A stretch of 10,240 nt of DNA from an uncultured Oscillibacter sp. (GTDB taxonomy: Bacteria > Bacillota > Clostridia > Oscillospirales > Oscillospiraceae), in contig CABUDN010000096.1 in NCBI GenBank assembly GCA_902490355.1, positions 1 to 10,240 of the forward strand, given 5' to 3'. Positions 10,227-10,240 of this stretch are shown one piece after another. The position numbers were made by a program, and so were the translations under genes. The notes under the pieces were generated by a model, which worked only from the letters and a program-made list of their open reading frames with translations, was not told the origin of the DNA and did no database searches. Within the stretch, counting starts at the first letter, position 1. Each line of letters begins with the position of its first letter.

Positions 10227-10240
10227 CAGCATAAGAAATA

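Overview
The window looks like chromosomal DNA from a GC-rich anaerobic member of the Clostridia, probably a gut Oscillospiraceae-type organism. This is inferred from strong AAAGGAGG-type ribosome binding sites, a full-length pyruvate:ferredoxin oxidoreductase, GC-rich third codon positions, and paired DUF2975/XRE and DUF4173-type genes of Firmicutes style. No species can be named from the sequence alone. No rRNA, tRNA, CRISPR array, insertion sequence or phage gene was seen.

Layout. (1) Positions 1-3012, rightward: after the tail of an upstream terminator, a sigma-A-type promoter with an extended -10 precedes a probable five-gene operon. It encodes a DUF2975 membrane protein, a small YozG-like XRE regulator, a 104-aa membrane protein, a 41-aa single-pass membrane protein (start/stop overlap with the previous gene), and a 508-aa DUF4153/DUF4173 polytopic membrane protein. 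(2) Positions 3043-4746, leftward: an IclR-family regulator is followed by an SDR oxidoreductase of the gluconate-5-dehydrogenase/KduD-like type and a strong intrinsic terminator. (3) Positions 4747-4985: a divergent control region where two good promoters face each other and overlap, with two inverted repeats that could be operators. (4) Positions 4986-9027, rightward: nifJ and a FabZ-like dehydratase form a tight two-gene unit closed by a perfect 30-bp palindromic terminator. (5) Positions 9061-10191, leftward: the ATPase of a MalK/UgpC/MsmX-type sugar ABC importer, whose upstream partners lie beyond the right edge.

How they fit together. PFOR produces acetyl-CoA and reduced ferredoxin. The IclR regulator, the SDR enzyme and the sugar-importer ATPase would suit carbohydrate or sugar-acid catabolism feeding pyruvate. 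The shared control region suggests that the IclR protein may balance its own operon against nifJ-fabZ; this is inference. The left operon is a separate unit that may be a membrane or envelope response module of unknown function. The least explained points are the nifJ-fabZ pairing, the mutually exclusive promoters, the small membrane proteins of the left operon, and a possible AUC start codon for the ABC ATPase.
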